A stretch of 32,190 nt of DNA from the NCBI RefSeq assembly GCF_013822155.1, contig NZ_PNJW01000037.1, positions 1 through 32,190 on the forward strand. Direction: 5' to 3'. Of the stretch, positions 25,206 to 32,190 are shown one piece after another. The notes below the pieces were generated by a model. That model saw only the letters and a program-made list of their open reading frames with translations, was not told the origin of the DNA and made no database searches. Each line of letters opens with the position of its first letter. Within the stretch, counting starts at the first letter, position 1. This DNA is from Flavobacterium sp. GTDB lineage: Bacteria > Bacteroidota > Bacteroidia > Flavobacteriales > Flavobacteriaceae. The position numbers and the translations under genes were made by a program.

Positions 25206-28200
25206 TTATTGTTTAATCACTTTTTTAACTAATACTTGCTCATTCGAATCAACTAACCGAATAAAATAGACTCCCTTGCTCAACGCAGAAATGTCTAATG
25301 AGGATGTAGCACCGCTTTGGAGTATCCGTTGCCCCACTTGATTATACACTTCGATTTTAATAATATTCTCTTTGGAACTTATGGTTAACCAACCTGATGT
25401 AGGATTTGGATAAACAGTTACTAGTTCGTCTTCAAAAGAGGGACTGCCTAAAACCGTTTCTACGATGGTCGTTGTTACTGTATTGGTGATGATGGCGGGA
25501 TTAAAATCAAAATAAATAGAAGCCGTATTACTAATAACATCACCAAGAGCAACCGTTGTTTTGGGTTTAATTTTATAAGCAATAAAACCTTGTGAACCTT
25601 CTTCGTCTTGGTTCACACTGGGTAAATAAATAGCATTAAATATAAAATCAATCGATGTTCCATTCAAAAGTTCCACACGGTTGTTATGACTGTAACTTTC
25701 TAATTGAAAAGTTGTCCAATCTAATTTGTCATCCAATTCGTTGGTAACCACTACGTTTTGTGCATAAAAATTACCTGTATTTTGAAAACGAATAATGTAA
25801 TGTAAATACTTATCCACATCTTCAAAAGCTATTTGTGGACCTTCTGCAACTTGAATATCATTAGGATCATAAGCACCAACAATCAGTTGATGAAACAAAA
25901 CAGTATTATTTTCTGGTGTTATGTCATTCGTGTTTTCATTTAAAGCAGCAGAAAAAAGAACAGATTCACCAATAGTAGTAGTAGGGATGGTTGCAACTTG
26001 AAAATCTAAATCAATAATTTTGGTTTGAAAAGCATTTAAATTCGCAAAAGTAAAACTTAATGAATTGGCTGTTTGTGAGCTGGTAGCAGTACTTGATGTG
26101 ATAAAACTAAATTTCACCGGGTCATACGTAAACGTTAAGTCACCATTCATTTGATTTGTTCCATTATTCTTAATATGAATACGGTATTTCGACATAAATC
26201 CGGGCCTTGCAAGATTTAACGGAACCATACTTACTTCTAAATCTTCAAAAAGGGTAGAAGGTTCTAAACAAAAATCAACGATTTGAGTTTGATTCACCCC
26301 TTCAAATGACCAAAGTTGACTGGTTGGATTTGGAGGATAATTTGGTAACGGTGTGGTTACACTGGTCGTATAATTACCTTCATTGGCATACAATACATAT
26401 TGTCCGGAAGCACTGGTAAAAGTAGAGAAAGTGTTTGAGCCGTTATCGGTTGTAATCAAAACGTTTGGAACAACAATATCGGTGGAATTACAACCGTTAC
26501 TATCGGTATCAATTCGAACAGTTCCTTGCAACGTATTTCTAAAAGCTCCTAAGTTTTCAAACCAAGCCACTTTATCATCATCATAAGAAGAAGTAACAAG
26601 GTCTAAATCACCATCAGCATCCATATCTTCGGCGACAAGACTAGTCACGCGGCCAATCGTGCTGCTAATTTCAAAACCTGCACTAAAAGTGGCGGTTCCA
26701 TTATTTTCAAACCATTGCAAACGAAAGCCCTGTTCCGCATCACAAACAATATCCTTATCGCCATCACCATCTAAATCAACAGCTAGAATGGATAACGGTT
26801 TTGTGACAGTAGCCAGAATGATTTCCGGACCAAAAGTACCATTACCATCCGTGTTTTCAAACCAACCAATTTTGTTGGGAGTTCGATTGATGAATAGAAT
26901 ATCTTTATCACCATCACCATCCAAATCAGCTGTGTTCAAAACCCGCGAACTGTTATTGGTCAACGGAATGATATGTTCCACACTCAAATCTCCTTGACCG
27001 TTTGTGTTTTCATACCAGGCAAATTTGTTGGAACCGGAACTGATGACATCTAAATCGTCATCGCCATCTACATCTTCCACCACAATATAACCCAAACTCC
27101 CCACCGGAAAGTTGAACAATTGTTGAGGTGCAAACGTTCCATTGCCATTGTTTTTCAAAACCATCAAATTGGTGTTATTAAAAGCAGCAACAATATCGGT
27201 ATCACCATCCGCATCAATATCACAAGGCGTGATAGCATACAAATCGGGGATACCCACATAAACCACATGTTCCGTTGTAAAAACTCCGGCACCATTATTT
27301 TCTTTCCATCGAATATTGAATACATCTACGTTATCATCCAAATAATAAGTATACAAAGCATCTAAATCACCATCACCATCCATGTCTTTAGCATAACCGT
27401 TTCGGGTGCCGTTGATGGATTTAGAAATCAATGTTTGCGGTTGCGAAAAAGCACCTAAACCATCCACGTTTTTATACCATGCTACTTTTTTATCACCATG
27501 CGAAGTCGAAAGTATATCCGGAGTTCCATCGTTATTTAAATCGCCCACATCAATATGATTCACAAAAAATGCATAATAAGAGACCATGTTGGCAGCACTG
27601 AAAGTCCCTAAACCATTCGTGTTTTTGTACCAAGCCACATCTCCATCATCATACGAAACGGAAACGATATCGTCATCACCGTCACTGTTTACATCAACAG
27701 CAACGGCCTCTCTAACATTCAAGGCTTCGGTTGTAATAATTTGTTCAGTCCCAAAAGTAGTACCGGTTAGGTTTTTATACCAACAAAGTTTGTTCGTTGA
27801 GGATTCTGACAACATAATATCTAGTTTACCATCACCATCAAAATCAGAAAACTGCAATTCTTTCGTGTCGTTGGAGGAAGTCACCGCTAAATTGGGTAGG
27901 GAGACTAACACTTGGTTGGCGGCAAACGTACCTAAACCGTTTGTGTTTTGATACCATTTGATGCGTCTTTGCGAACCGCCGTTTTCAAATATCGTTAGAA
28001 TGTCGGTATCGCCGTCGCTGTCAATATCTGCACTGAAAATACGGGTGGTTTGGGCAAAGCTGTCCATGTTATCTAACAGCGTAAGGGTTCCGTCCGCATT
28101 TTGTTTGAAGGCAACCAAGTCGTAACCCGCAACTCTAATTACATCCGCGAGGCCATCTCCGGTAACATCCACAATATGAAAACTGTTATTGGCTCCCAAC

Positions 28201-28736
28201 AGGTTAGATGTCGTAAAAATACCGGCACCATCATTTTTCAAGACGATTACATTGTCAAAAGAATTAAGTACAACATCGTTGTCGCCATCATTGTCAAAGT
28301 CAATTACTTCCAATTTCATGAGGTAATTGTTATTGGTGTTAATTTGAACAGCAGCACCAAAAGTACCGAGTCCATCAATGTTTTTTTGCCAGTATACTTT
28401 CGCTAAATTACTACTCCAAATACTGTACACCACGTCAGGATACGTGTCGTTATCCATGTCTGCAATTGCAACCGAGTTGAAAGAAGAAAGGCCCGGAGCC
28501 ACTGTTTTAGCCGTGCTGAACGTACCTAAACCATTCGTGTTTTTATGCCAGGCTAGTTTCCCTGAACCGCCCACAAGCACATCGGGATAGGTGTCACCAT
28601 CAATATCTCCTACTGCCACGCGATGAGGATAGGGTGTTCCAAACGTATTATCAATAACCACATGTTGCTCAAAACCTATTTGTGCAAAAACAAAGGCAGG
28701 TAAGAAGATGAAAAAGGAAAGTACTATTTTTTTCAT
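25206..28736 (-). CDS. Large FG-GAP/VCBS repeat protein with T9SS type A sorting domain
   Basis: An exported protein of 1176 residues from the ATG at 28736 (signal peptide MKKIVLSFFIFLPAFVFAQ). A TTG 12 codons upstream lies inside a TATTTTTG box (28772-28779) and is rejected. Residues about 20-725 are some 14 FG-GAP/VCBS units with calcium-binding DxDxDGDxD loops, each ending in a W(Y/F)(K/E)N strand; such repeats form beta-propellers. Residues about 728-800 hold a beta-sandwich opening with LQGTVRIDTDSNGC (SdrD B/CarboxypepD_reg-like). A conserved-repeat domain starting YDPNDIQVAEG lies near 955. The C-terminus (about 1105-1176, VYPNPTSGWLTISS...KGVYFIRL) is a type A T9SS signal, so the protein is sent to or through the outer membrane. 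Adhesion or glycan binding is likely. Confidence 0.92.
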   Translation of the reverse strand: MKKIVLSFFIFLPAFVFAQIGFEQHVVIDNTFGTPYPHRVAVGDIDGDTYPDVLVGGSGKLAWHKNTNGLGTFSTAKTVAPGLSSFNSVAIADMDNDTYPDVVYSIWSSNLAKVYWQKNIDGLGTFGAAVQINTNNNYLMKLEVIDFDNDGDNDVVLNSFDNVIVLKNDGAGIFTTSNLLGANNSFHIVDVTGDGLADVIRVAGYDLVAFKQNADGTLTLLDNMDSFAQTTRIFSADIDSDGDTDILTIFENGGSQRRIKWYQNTNGLGTFAANQVLVSLPNLAVTSSNDTKELQFSDFDGDGKLDIMLSESSTNKLCWYKNLTGTTFGTEQIITTEALNVREAVAVDVNSDGDDDIVSVSYDDGDVAWYKNTNGLGTFSAANMVSYYAFFVNHIDVGDLNNDGTPDILSTSHGDKKVAWYKNVDGLGAFSQPQTLISKSINGTRNGYAKDMDGDGDLDALYTYYLDDNVDVFNIRWKENNGAGVFTTEHVVYVGIPDLYAITPCDIDADGDTDIVAAFNNTNLMVLKNNGNGTFAPQQLFNFPVGSLGYIVVEDVDGDDDLDVISSGSNKFAWYENTNGQGDLSVEHIIPLTNNSSRVLNTADLDGDGDKDILFINRTPNKIGWFENTDGNGTFGPEIILATVTKPLSILAVDLDGDGDKDIVCDAEQGFRLQWFENNGTATFSAGFEISSTIGRVTSLVAEDMDADGDLDLVTSSYDDDKVAWFENLGAFRNTLQGTVRIDTDSNGCNSTDIVVPNVLITTDNGSNTFSTFTSASGQYVLYANEGNYTTSVTTPLPNYPPNPTSQLWSFEGVNQTQIVDFCLEPSTLFEDLEVSMVPLNLARPGFMSKYRIHIKNNGTNQMNGDLTFTYDPVKFSFITSSTATSSQTANSLSFTFANLNAFQTKIIDLDFQVATIPTTTIGESVLFSAALNENTNDITPENNTVLFHQLIVGAYDPNDIQVAEGPQIAFEDVDKYLHYIIRFQNTGNFYAQNVVVTNELDDKLDWTTFQLESYSHNNRVELLNGTSIDFIFNAIYLPSVNQDEEGSQGFIAYKIKPKTTVALGDVISNTASIYFDFNPAIITNTVTTTIVETVLGSPSFEDELVTVYPNPTSGWLTISSKENIIKIEVYNQVGQRILQSGATSSLDISALSKGVYFIRLVDSNEQVLVKKVIKQ

Positions 28737-28864
28737 GTGTATGGAAGTGAGTGATTTAAATAATTTTTTCACAAAAATAAGAATTTAAGCCTAGCACTCC
28801 ACACCGTTAATTTAAAATTATCAGCTAGAATATAAAAGTTTCGTTTAAATTATTAAGTCTCTTA

Positions 28865-29566
28865 TTATAATTTGACACCGAAAATATAGCCTACAGCTGC
28901 GGTCAATCCCATAGCAAGTGTTCCCCAAATAGTAATCCGAAAAATGGCTTTTTTGACACTTGATCCTCCTGTTTTTGCCGCAATTGTTCCTAAAATAAGT
29001 AGAAAAATTATTGTAAATCCATATAGCCAATATTCCATGCCTTTTAATGGTGTGAAAAGTATTACCAAAAGAGGTAAAACGCCACCAACCGTAAAGGCTG
29101 CACCTGAGGCCATTGCTGCTTGAATTGGGTTTGCCTGACTAATCTCGTTTATACCCAATTCATCTCTTATGTGTGCTCCTAAAGCATCTTTTTCTGTCAA
29201 TTCAATAGCTACTTGTAGTGCCGTTTCTTTTTTTAAGCCTCTCTTTTCATAGATTTGAGCTAGTATCTGTAGTTCTTCATCCGGCATTTCCTTGAGCTCT
29301 TGGGTTTCTCTTTCAATATCTGCTTTTTCTGTATCGGTCTGTGAGCTGACGGAAACATATTCACCGGCAGCCATTGATAAAGCTCCTGCAACCAAACCGG
29401 CAACTGTTGCTAAAACGATGGGTTCTCTGGTTGAACTTGCCGCGGCTACCCCAATTGCTAAACTTGAAATTGAAATTATTCCATCGTTAGCACCTAAAAC
29501 GGCTGCTCTCAACCAATTACTTCTGTGTATGTAATGACTGTCTAAATAGTTATCAATTGTTATCAT
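28865..29566 (-). CDS. VIT1/CCC1-family iron/manganese transporter
   Basis: A 233-residue membrane protein of the VIT family, which moves Fe2+ or Mn2+ out of the cytoplasm. N-terminal helices carry WLRAAVLGANDGIISISSL and the signature GALSMAAGEYVSVSSQTDTE. A hydrophilic helical loop (about 75-130, EKADIERETQELKEMPDEEL) matches the cytoplasmic metal-binding region with its Glu-rich helices. Three more hydrophobic segments fill 145-233. Five transmembrane helices are expected. It is alone on its strand, with a TATATTTG box at 29682-29689 (minus strand) more than 100 bp upstream as the only candidate -7 element and no -33 TTG. Confidence 0.93.
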   Translation of the reverse strand: MITIDNYLDSHYIHRSNWLRAAVLGANDGIISISSLAIGVAAASSTREPIVLATVAGLVAGALSMAAGEYVSVSSQTDTEKADIERETQELKEMPDEELQILAQIYEKRGLKKETALQVAIELTEKDALGAHIRDELGINEISQANPIQAAMASGAAFTVGGVLPLLVILFTPLKGMEYWLYGFTIIFLLILGTIAAKTGGSSVKKAIFRITIWGTLAMGLTAAVGYIFGVKL

Positions 29567-29734
29567 TTTATTCGCTGTTTTAAATTTTTGTATGAATTAC
29601 AGGTATTCTTTTATTAGTTAACTTTCTATTTAAAGATGTATTAAATTGTACTATTTGTCACTATTGTAGTAAAGTTAGTAGCAAATATAATAAGAGTTGT
29701 AATTGCTTTGTTAAATTGTATCTGATAATACTTC

Positions 29735-29764
29735 AAAAAAGCGATCCGTTAGAATCGCTTTTTT
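29735..29764 (-). terminator. Terminator of the truncated membrane-protein gene
   Basis: An 11-bp stem, AAAAAAGCGAT (29735-29745) / ATCGCTTTTTT (29754-29764), with an 8-nt loop lies 37 bp past the stop of the gene remnant at 29801. It marks the 3' end of the original transcript. Confidence 0.75.
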
Positions 29765-29800
29765 AAACTAGTTGTCTTTTATCTCAAACTGAACTGTTTT

Positions 29801-29979
29801 TTAATCATCATCTCCTTCTAGTTCACCACCTTGCTCTCCCATACTTTGTGCTGTTCCCGATGTAATTTCAGTATGTCTTATTTGTCCACCTAAATACCCT
29901 GTACGAGCAACCAAACCAAAACTGATTAGTGCTAAAAAGAGAATAACAGTTGTGACAGTTTTAGAAAAAGAATTTTTAC
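29801..29979 (-). pseudogene. 3' remnant of a membrane-protein gene, cut by the RAYT element
   Basis: On the minus strand a frame runs from the edge of the transposase element to a TAA at 29801-29803 and encodes about 59 residues. Reading from the boundary it gives KNSFSKTVTTVILFLALISF, then GLVARTGYLGGQIRHTEI, then an acidic Gly-rich tail ending GELEGDDD. This looks like the last transmembrane helix and cytoplasmic tail of a larger protein: the 'ARTGYLGGQIRHTEI' end resembles C-termini of Bacteroidota multi-helix membrane proteins. There is no start codon or signal before it; the frame begins exactly where the inverted repeat (29980-29991) starts. The matching 5' part is not found on the other side of the element within the window, so the upstream portion was deleted rather than merely interrupted. 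Confidence 0.6.
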
Positions 29980-30467
29980 AGGGATGATATATTAAATAGG
30001 CTCTTTAAAAACATAACGCTCATCAAAGTCTATTTCAAATGCATTCAAAAAATCCAAATATTCCTCTTGAAATGTTTTTGTCTTATGATGCTGTTCTTGA
30101 TTAGTTATATATTTAATAACCGCATCAACATGCGATTTCGAATAAGAAAAAGCACTATATCCCTCTTGCCATTCAAATTTAACGTTTAAAAACTTCTTTT
30201 CATTTATCCATTTGGATGAACTTCCTTTGATGTCTTGCATTAATTCAGACATAGATTGTGTTGGTTTCATGCTAATCAAAATATGAAGATGGTCAGGCAT
30301 TCCGTTAATGGCTAAGAGTTTATGCTTATTATGATTAATGATACCGCCAATGTATTGATGCAATTCTGTTTTAAAAGAGGAAAGGAGCATTGCTTCTCGA
30401 TATTTTACCGCAAATACAAATTGAATATAGAGTTGTGTATAGGTGTTTGCCATAGTATATCATCCCT
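29980..30467 (-). mobile_element. Compact RAYT/IS200-like element bounded by 12-bp inverted repeats
   Basis: AGGGATGATATA at 29980-29991 is the exact reverse complement of TATATCATCCCT at 30456-30467. The transposase frame fills the space between them, with its stop codon touching the left repeat and 2 bp between its ATG and the right repeat. The right repeat runs into the palindrome ATCCCTACGGGAT (30462-30474); the left one has lost that palindrome (ATCCCTGTAAAA). No target duplication is expected for this HUH class. Confidence 0.7.
29992..30453 (-). CDS. IS200/IS605-like (RAYT-type) Y1 transposase
   Basis: A 153-residue single-strand DNA transposase of the HUH/Y1 class that nicks and joins DNA at hairpins. 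The HUH motif is D54-H55-L56-H57 in GMPDHLHIL, and the single catalytic tyrosine is most likely Y115 in AVIKYITNQEQHH. The WQEGYSAFSYS segment is standard for this Bacteroidota branch. Length and both ends (MANTYTQLYIQFVFAVKYR ... FDERYVFKEPI) look complete, so the gene is probably intact. There is no tnpB partner. The neighbouring palindromes and single inverted-repeat frame fit a REP-associated tyrosine transposase (RAYT) better than an ordinary insertion sequence. Confidence 0.9.
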   Translation of the reverse strand: MANTYTQLYIQFVFAVKYREAMLLSSFKTELHQYIGGIINHNKHKLLAINGMPDHLHILISMKPTQSMSELMQDIKGSSSKWINEKKFLNVKFEWQEGYSAFSYSKSHVDAVIKYITNQEQHHKTKTFQEEYLDFLNAFEIDFDERYVFKEPI

Positions 30468-30550
30468 ACGGGATTTTTGATTGGTTTTCGCTACATTTTC
30501 AACGGGTTGAAACCCGTTGTTACATACATTATATCCCTACGGGATTTTTT
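30462..30550. repeat. REP-like palindrome cluster
   Basis: Two direct copies of ATCCCTACGGGATTTTT (30462-30478 and 30533-30549) each contain the palindrome ATCCC-TAC-GGGAT. Between them lies a longer perfect palindrome, AACGGGTT-GA-AACCCGTT (30501-30518). The cluster sits upstream of the transposase and looks like a small REP/BIME unit on which that enzyme would act. Confidence 0.75.
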
Positions 30551-30638
30551 ACGCAATTTCATAACAAATAAACTCAGCCACATTAAATTCGGCATCAAAT
30601 ATCCATTCGTTTTCAAGTTTGACTGATATTCCAGAGTT
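30549..30638 (-). pseudogene. Possible 29-residue gene fragment next to the REP cluster
   Basis: On the minus strand, after the methyltransferase stop, a second frame reads NSGISVKLENEWIFDAEFNV then AEFICYEIA and stops at the REP border (30549-30551). Its composition is protein-like and it has no start codon; an in-frame TAG precedes it. It may be the tail of a lost gene from the same locus. The evidence is weak. Confidence 0.3.
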
Positions 30639-30644
30639 CTAATC

Positions 30645-31347
30645 TTATTTTTTTAATAAATTCAGGTCAAGTTCGATTCCATATTCTTTTTTCGGTTCTT
30701 CCACCAAATACAACTCCAATTGCTTTTTCGTTTCAAATCCGCTTATCTTACTTCGGTAAGTTTCAGCAACGGCAGTATTTTCAATCTCTAACTTTCTATT
30801 TTTACTGATTTCTAAAAACGACGTTTCCATATCAATACCCAAATAACGACGGTTAGCAAGATTCGCTGCAATTCCGGTCGTAGAACTTCCGGCAAACGGA
30901 TCCAATATCCAAGCATTCGGTTTCGTAGAGGCTAATATTATCCGTGTCAACACCGACAACGGTTTTTGCGTCGGATGTTTGCCACACGACTTTTCCCATT
31001 TCGCAATAGCGGGCAACTTCCAAACATCTTTCATTTGTTTGTCGCCATTGAGTTGCTTCATTAACTCATAATTATAATAGTGTGGAACCTTCTCTTTTTT
31101 TCGTGCCCAAATAATCAACTCCGCAGAGTGTGTAAAAAACCGACAGGAAAAATTAGGCGGTGGATTATTCTTCTCCCATGTAATCACGTTCAGAATTTTA
31201 AAATCCAATTCCTGCAACAACTGACCAATGGAAAAGATATTATGATACGTGCCACTAATCCAAATCGTTCCATTATCTTTTAATTTTTCTCTAACGAGTT
31301 TGAGAGATTTTATAAACTTATTACATTAAGTTTTCTTTTAATTTCAT
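30645..31347 (-). pseudogene. DpnA-like DNA adenine methyltransferase with deleted N-terminal region
   Basis: The frame from about 31325 to 30645 encodes the C-terminal two thirds of a beta-class N6-adenine methyltransferase closely resembling DpnA (GATC-modifying). It has KDNGTIWISGTYHNIFSIG, then ITWEKNNPPPNFSCRFFTHS, the W-x-x-SCGKHPTQKP segment, and the SAM-binding ILDPFAGSSTTGIAA motif. About 80 residues expected before this, including catalytic motif IV (DPPY), are absent: an in-frame TAA lies at 31328-31326 and there is no ATG in this frame before residue 1 of the remnant. An ATG at 31347 opens only eight codons (MKLKENLM) in another frame, which looks like the original N-terminus left after an internal deletion of roughly 200-250 bp. 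The product should be inactive. Confidence 0.8.
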
Positions 31348-31379
31348 GGTGTCTACAGATTGGAAAACCAACTTATATT

Positions 31380-32189
31380 TTAAAAAAGTTCAGACTGATT
31401 ATCAATACCTTTTTCTTTAATCATATTTCTTGCTTTTGAAAAACCACTTTCAGAACTTAACCCAGAAAGTACTCCACCTTTTTTCCAAAAATTAGCAGTA
31501 AATTTGCTACTTGAAATAAGTTCATCATACATAGTTTTTGCATTGTTTATTTTATCTTTATCGAGACTTTTTAATATTTCGGAATATAAAACATTTAGTA
31601 CTTTTACTCCAATTGTTTTTTGAATATAAAAATTATCAGAATAGTAAACATTTTTTATTTCTCCTGATTCATCTTTTACCATCCTCTTTTCAAAGCATAA
31701 TTTCCATTTTTTATAGATTATATTAAACCAAATTTCATTTACTTCTATTGCGATTTCTTTTGAAACATAATTACAATAATCAATAAGATCCTTCCCTTTT
31801 AATTTTCTGTTTTTGTCAAAATCAAACTTCTTTTCTAATAATTGAACAACGATTTGATTTATTGATTCAGCAAATGAAGAAACACCAACAATACCTAATG
31901 TAACATCGGAGTGAATGTCAAATTTTATACCGAAAGACCAAATAGTATCATTTTCTAATTGTTTTAATTCATATGCAGTGTTTATAGATATAAATGTAGG
32001 TACTTCTTCTATTTTGAGGCTCTCCTCTTTTATTTTATATCTATATCTTGCAAGAATAGAAAGATCAGTACTTATTCTTTTTGCTGTAGAATTAATATCA
32101 TTGAAAACTTCAAGTTCTGTACTTTTTTTATTTTGCTCTGTCACTAAAATAATTACATTTAATAATAAATCTTTCACATCTTGGTTCAC
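31380..32189 (-). CDS. Unrecognised protein upstream of the methyltransferase remnant (5' end outside window)
   Basis: At least 269 residues; the frame opens with a GTG at 32189, one base from the window edge, so the true start is probably beyond it. I do not recognise the family. The sequence is soluble, Lys/Glu/Ile-rich and helical, with hydrophobic strands TFISINTAYEL and WSFGIKFDIHSDVTLGIVGV (near residues 65-105) and a C-terminal WKKGGVLSGLSSESGFSKAR stretch. Its stop is 32 bp before the ATG of the methyltransferase remnant and on the same strand, so the two were probably one operon. A restriction endonuclease or other defence partner is the natural guess, but no PD-(D/E)xK or HNH motif is clear. 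Base composition is even more AT-rich than its neighbours. Confidence 0.65.
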   Translation of the reverse strand: MNQDVKDLLLNVIILVTEQNKKSTELEVFNDINSTAKRISTDLSILARYRYKIKEESLKIEEVPTFISINTAYELKQLENDTIWSFGIKFDIHSDVTLGIVGVSSFAESINQIVVQLLEKKFDFDKNRKLKGKDLIDYCNYVSKEIAIEVNEIWFNIIYKKWKLCFEKRMVKDESGEIKNVYYSDNFYIQKTIGVKVLNVLYSEILKSLDKDKINNAKTMYDELISSSKFTANFWKKGGVLSGLSSESGFSKARNMIKEKGIDNQSELF

Positions 32190-32190
32190 T

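Noticed and set aside
26659..26997. Several plus-strand frames opposite the FG-GAP gene (26.4-28.6 kb)
   Set aside because: They are regularly spaced mirror readings of the repeated DxDxDG units, with SPSPSKS-like repeats reflecting the antisense of GDGD codons.
28737..28772. TTG-initiated extension of the FG-GAP protein
   Set aside because: The TTG lies in a TATTTTTG box and would place charged residues ahead of an otherwise perfect signal peptide starting at 28736.
30462..30550. Repeated ATCCCTACGGGATTTTT units as a CRISPR array
   Set aside because: Only two direct copies with one 54-bp spacer containing another palindrome, short repeats and no cas genes; REP-like palindromes beside a Y1 transposase explain them better.

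Overview
The window is about 32.2 kb of AT-rich DNA that looks like a chromosome of a Flavobacterium-type member of the Bacteroidota. The signs are: TAnnTTTG -7 promoter boxes (with a -33 TTG in the best cases), weak or absent Shine-Dalgarno sequences, SCxx-type lipoproteins, a type IX secretion (T9SS) sorting domain, a SusB-like GH97 enzyme, a ProRS of the eukaryote/archaeal type, and many flavobacterial families of unknown function. No database search was possible. Family names come from recognising motifs, and some DUF numbers are from memory.

Layout. 1-110: the start of a small YdcH/DUF465-like gene, cut by the window edge. 269-4179: rimO, a FadL/OmpP1-like outer-membrane protein and a Tyr/Trp/Gly-rich lipoprotein, all on the minus strand. 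4279-6308: proS, then a strong promoter driving two tRNA-Glu(TTC) genes and rpsT. 6363-9895: a PAS histidine kinase/response regulator pair and thrC (minus). 10037-13425: a small membrane protein, then the minus-strand operon rlmD > lipoprotein > outer-membrane beta-barrel protein, then another lipoprotein. 13637-17087: ornithine aminotransferase, a DUF2752 protein, a two-gene unit (small membrane protein + Smr protein), and a duplicated-domain lipoprotein. 17208-22196: GH97 glycosidase, cysteine desulfurase, pyrD, LysE exporter. 22465-25075: a VWA + MoxR-like AAA ATPase operon. 25206-28736: a large FG-GAP repeat protein exported by the T9SS. 28865-29566: a VIT1/CCC1 metal transporter.

The right end (about 29.8-32.2 kb) is the accessory and decaying part. 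An intact IS200/IS605-like (RAYT-type) Y1 transposase is tightly bracketed by a 12-bp inverted repeat and followed by REP-like palindromes. Its left end abuts the surviving 3' end of a membrane-protein gene, which still has its terminator. Beyond it lies a DpnA-like DNA adenine methyltransferase whose N-terminal part, including the catalytic DPPY motif, is missing. Immediately upstream of that is an unrecognised gene running off the window that may be its former partner. This looks like a restriction-modification or defence locus being eroded beside a REP/RAYT element.

Most of the rest is housekeeping. The most interesting points there are: a 9-bp inverted repeat bracketing the tRNA-Glu promoter; -7 boxes placed so close to the start codons of the histidine kinase and rlmD that leaderless mRNAs are likely; a four-cysteine insertion in ornithine aminotransferase; and an Asn-Glu Walker B in the AAA protein.
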